From the NCBI GenBank assembly GCA_036258795.1, contig DATACZ010000016.1, positions 1 through 16,853 of the forward strand: 16,853 nucleotides of DNA, written 5' to 3'. Positions 15,383 to 16,853 of this stretch are shown in pieces. Within the stretch, counting starts at the first letter, position 1. Every line of letters begins with the position of its first letter. The DNA is from DATACZ01 sp036258795 (lineage in GTDB: Bacteria; Actinomycetota; CADDZG01; JAHWKV01). The notes under the pieces are model-generated. The model was not told the DNA's origin, made no database searches, and was given only the letters and a program-made list of their open reading frames with translations. A program made the translations under genes and the position numbers.

Positions 15383-15399
15383 AACCGCGCTCCCGGTTT
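15382..15399. terminator. Bidirectional terminator candidate
   Basis: AAACCG (15382-15387) and CGGTTT (15394-15399) form a 6-base stem with a 6-base loop, starting at the stop codon of the DUF6166-like gene. The A run on one side and T run on the other would suit termination in both directions between these convergent genes, though the T run is only three bases. Confidence 0.35.
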
Positions 15400-15429
15400 C
15401 GCCCCGAGAGTTACGGGACAATCAACGAA

Positions 15430-15858
15430 TCAGGGGCCGACCTGCTCCCAGTGTCCCTTGCCGAGGTGATAAGCGTCGTGAGCTCCATGTCGGTGAAGGG
15501 TCTCTGAGACGGTTCCTACATGACTCTCGTCGGCAGGCACAGCTACGCCGAACCCTCCCTGTTCCATGTGTCGGGCGTGTTGCTGCAGAATCTCCGTCTG
15601 ATCGCCAAAGTAATCTACCAAGCGGCTAAGGCGTCCTCGAATGCCGTGGGTCCTGCCGGAGGGATCCAACCGTTCGGCCCCACGTTTGCCGGAGAGTACG
15701 AACAGCTCATTCTCGGGCAAGCCGGCTTCCTTTAGCTCCTCAAAGGCTGCCTTTATGTCGTCTTCATTGTCCATGAGAGCGATGATTACGTTGGGACGAT
15801 AGGTAAGGAAGTCACCGGGTGGCTCCCTGAATAACTGGTTGTCTGCCATGAGTGGCAT
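15430..15858 (-). CDS. Small stress-type protein of unknown function
   Basis: This soluble protein of 142 residues (139 if ATG 15849 is used) is made of one ferredoxin-like unit. The strand VIIALMDNEDDIKAAFEELK (24-43) leads into GLPENELFVLSGKRGAERLD (46-65), then a helical part with HGIRGRLSRLVDYFGD (71-86), and a last strand FGVAVPADES before the ending HGAHDAYHLGKGHWEQV. The GxxGAERLD and HGAH-Y-G patterns occur in a widespread uncharacterised family similar to DUF1269/YflT-type general stress proteins; I base this on memory. There is no signal peptide. It is divergent from the second kinase, with about 100 bases between their starts. Confidence 0.65.
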   Translation of the reverse strand: MPLMADNQLFREPPGDFLTYRPNVIIALMDNEDDIKAAFEELKEAGLPENELFVLSGKRGAERLDPSGRTHGIRGRLSRLVDYFGDQTEILQQHARHMEQGGFGVAVPADESHVGTVSETLHRHGAHDAYHLGKGHWEQVGP

Positions 15859-15926
15859 TCTTACACAAGGACTCAGAAAACACTCCTCGGGACCAAAATT
15901 CGGGATTACTGGCTCCTGAGGGGCTC

Positions 15927-15956
15927 ATCCGAGCACTCTAAGTGGGATGATCCGAG
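15927..15956 (+). promoter_or_regulatory. Repeat-bearing control region of the second kinase
   Basis: Two copies of ATCCGAG (15927-15933 and 15950-15956) flank an inverted repeat, CACT-CTA-AGTG (15934-15944), directly before the GTG start at 15958. The arrangement looks like a protein-binding site that would cover the start region and block or tune expression. No classical promoter boxes are obvious. Confidence 0.35.
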
Positions 15957-15957
15957 T

Positions 15958-16853
15958 GTGCACCAAGGCCCCCCTCCACGAGTTATTGCCGGACGCTATG
16001 AGTTGGGCGAAATCATTGGAACCGGCGGGATGGGAGAGGTCAGAAAAGCGCGCGATCTGACGACGGACCGGCTGGTTGCCATCAAGTTTCTGCGTCCCCA
16101 CGTGGACCCCGAGTTGGATGTGAGAACCCGTTTCGAGTTCGAGGCTCAGGCAGCCAGCCGGCTTACGCATCCAAACATAGCCGCCGTCCTGGATTTTGGA
16201 GTAGACGAAGGAATTCCCTTCATTGTCATGGAGCTGCTGTCCGGTAGGACCCTGGCCCATAAGCTGGCCGGCGGCCCTCTGCCGGTGGAGGAGGTCCGGC
16301 GCTTTGGGCTGGAAATTCTGTCCGCCCTCGAGGCTTCACACGCCGAGGGCATCCTGCACCGGGACCTCAAGCCCGGAAACGTCATGCTGACCCAGGATGA
16401 CGTTGCCAAAGTGGCCGACTTTGGCATTGCGAAGATTATCGAGGGCGTCGACATGACGGACACGGGGACGATGCTGGGAACGCCTGCCTACCTCGCCCCC
16501 GAACGGGTTCAGGGAGAGCCGGCCACGCCGGCCAGTGACGTTTACTCAGCGGGGGTGGTTCTTTATGAGCTGCTAACCGCCAAGAAGCCATTTGACGCCG
16601 ACACGCCCCTGGGTCTCGTGCGGGCTATTCAGGAAGACGAGCCGGAACCGCTTACGGAGGTTCGCCCGGACCTCGATCCCGCTCTGGCGGCAATTGTTGA
16701 GAAGGCGATTGCCAAGGACCCGGCTAAACGGTATTCGACAGCGGAGGAGATGGCGCAAGCCCTCAGCGCCTGGATTCCCGCATCCGCATCCGAAACAACC
16801 CAGTCCTTGTCGCCGGCGAGCTCGACGCAGGGCTTCAAGATCCGCAAGAAAGG
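15958..16853 (+). CDS. Second Ser/Thr protein kinase (cut by window end)
   Basis: The frame runs from GTG 15958 to the right edge without a stop, giving 298 residues of a Hanks-type kinase. The motifs are the glycine loop GTGGMGEV (21-28), Lys43, HRDLKPGN (134-141), DFG (154-156) and GTPAYLAPE in the activation segment. Activation-loop threonines lie in DMTDTGTML. The catalytic domain ends near residue 275; the remaining Ser/Thr/Pro-rich linker is like that before the membrane helix of the first kinase, so a helix probably lies just beyond the window. It is clearly a paralogue of the kinase at 10927, with many identical stretches. GTG is chosen because no ATG lies at the right place; the frame stays open further upstream but without a good start. 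Confidence 0.88.
   Translation, partial: MHQGPPPRVIAGRYELGEIIGTGGMGEVRKARDLTTDRLVAIKFLRPHVDPELDVRTRFEFEAQAASRLTHPNIAAVLDFGVDEGIPFIVMELLSGRTLAHKLAGGPLPVEEVRRFGLEILSALEASHAEGILHRDLKPGNVMLTQDDVAKVADFGIAKIIEGVDMTDTGTMLGTPAYLAPERVQGEPATPASDVYSAGVVLYELLTAKKPFDADTPLGLVRAIQEDEPEPLTEVRPDLDPALAAIVEKAIAKDPAKRYSTAEEMAQALSAWIPASASETTQSLSPASSTQGFKIRKK

Overview
This is a high-GC window whose gene content points to the Actinomycetota, most likely an uncultured or poorly studied lineage. The main evidence is a bacterial proteasome activator (Bpa), found in proteasome-bearing actinobacteria. It is supported by an AAA/von Willebrand pair matching in size and motifs the mycobacterial Rv0958/Rv0959 pair (recalled from memory), an ABC exporter of a common actinobacterial subfamily, two Pkn-type Ser/Thr kinases, and a leaderless-looking start. 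No tRNA, rRNA, CRISPR array, transposase or phage gene was seen, so it reads as ordinary chromosome.

Layout. (1) Positions 1-3943, plus strand: the tail of an unidentified gene, then hyuA-hyuB, a translationally coupled hydantoinase/oxoprolinase-type pair. (2) Positions 3951-8782, minus strand, in transcription order: bpa, a MoxR/magnesium-chelatase-like AAA+ ATPase, a MIDAS-containing VWA protein, and an alpha/beta-fold protein of the Hod (cofactor-free 2,4-dioxygenase) type that has lost several expected catalytic residues. The last three genes are tightly packed (gaps of 3 and 19 bases). (3) Positions 8905-12710, plus strand: a homodimer-type ABC exporter, then a membrane Ser/Thr kinase overlapping by ATGA with a lipoprotein gene. 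The kinase start also overlaps the stop of a possible ten-codon leader peptide that owns the only good ribosome binding site there. (4) Positions 12756-14092, minus strand: an SGNH-hydrolase lipoprotein followed by a SAM methyltransferase. (5) Positions 14118-15382, plus strand: a divergent lipoprotein and a DUF6166-like protein. (6) Positions 15430-15858, minus strand: a small stress-type protein. (7) From 15958 to the right edge, plus strand: a second Ser/Thr kinase closely related to the first, cut by the window end.

How the parts may work together. The most interesting block is region 2. Bpa is a gate-opening ring for the 20S proteasome that works without ATP, and here it sits just upstream of an AAA+ ATPase and its VWA partner. 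If they are co-regulated, this could be a protein-handling module in which the AAA/VWA machine remodels clients and Bpa hands substrates to the proteasome. That is inference from gene order only. The kinase-lipoprotein pair in region 3 looks like a split sensor, with the kinase carrying only a short extracellular tail and the lipoprotein possibly supplying the external part. Three of the annotated proteins are predicted lipoproteins.
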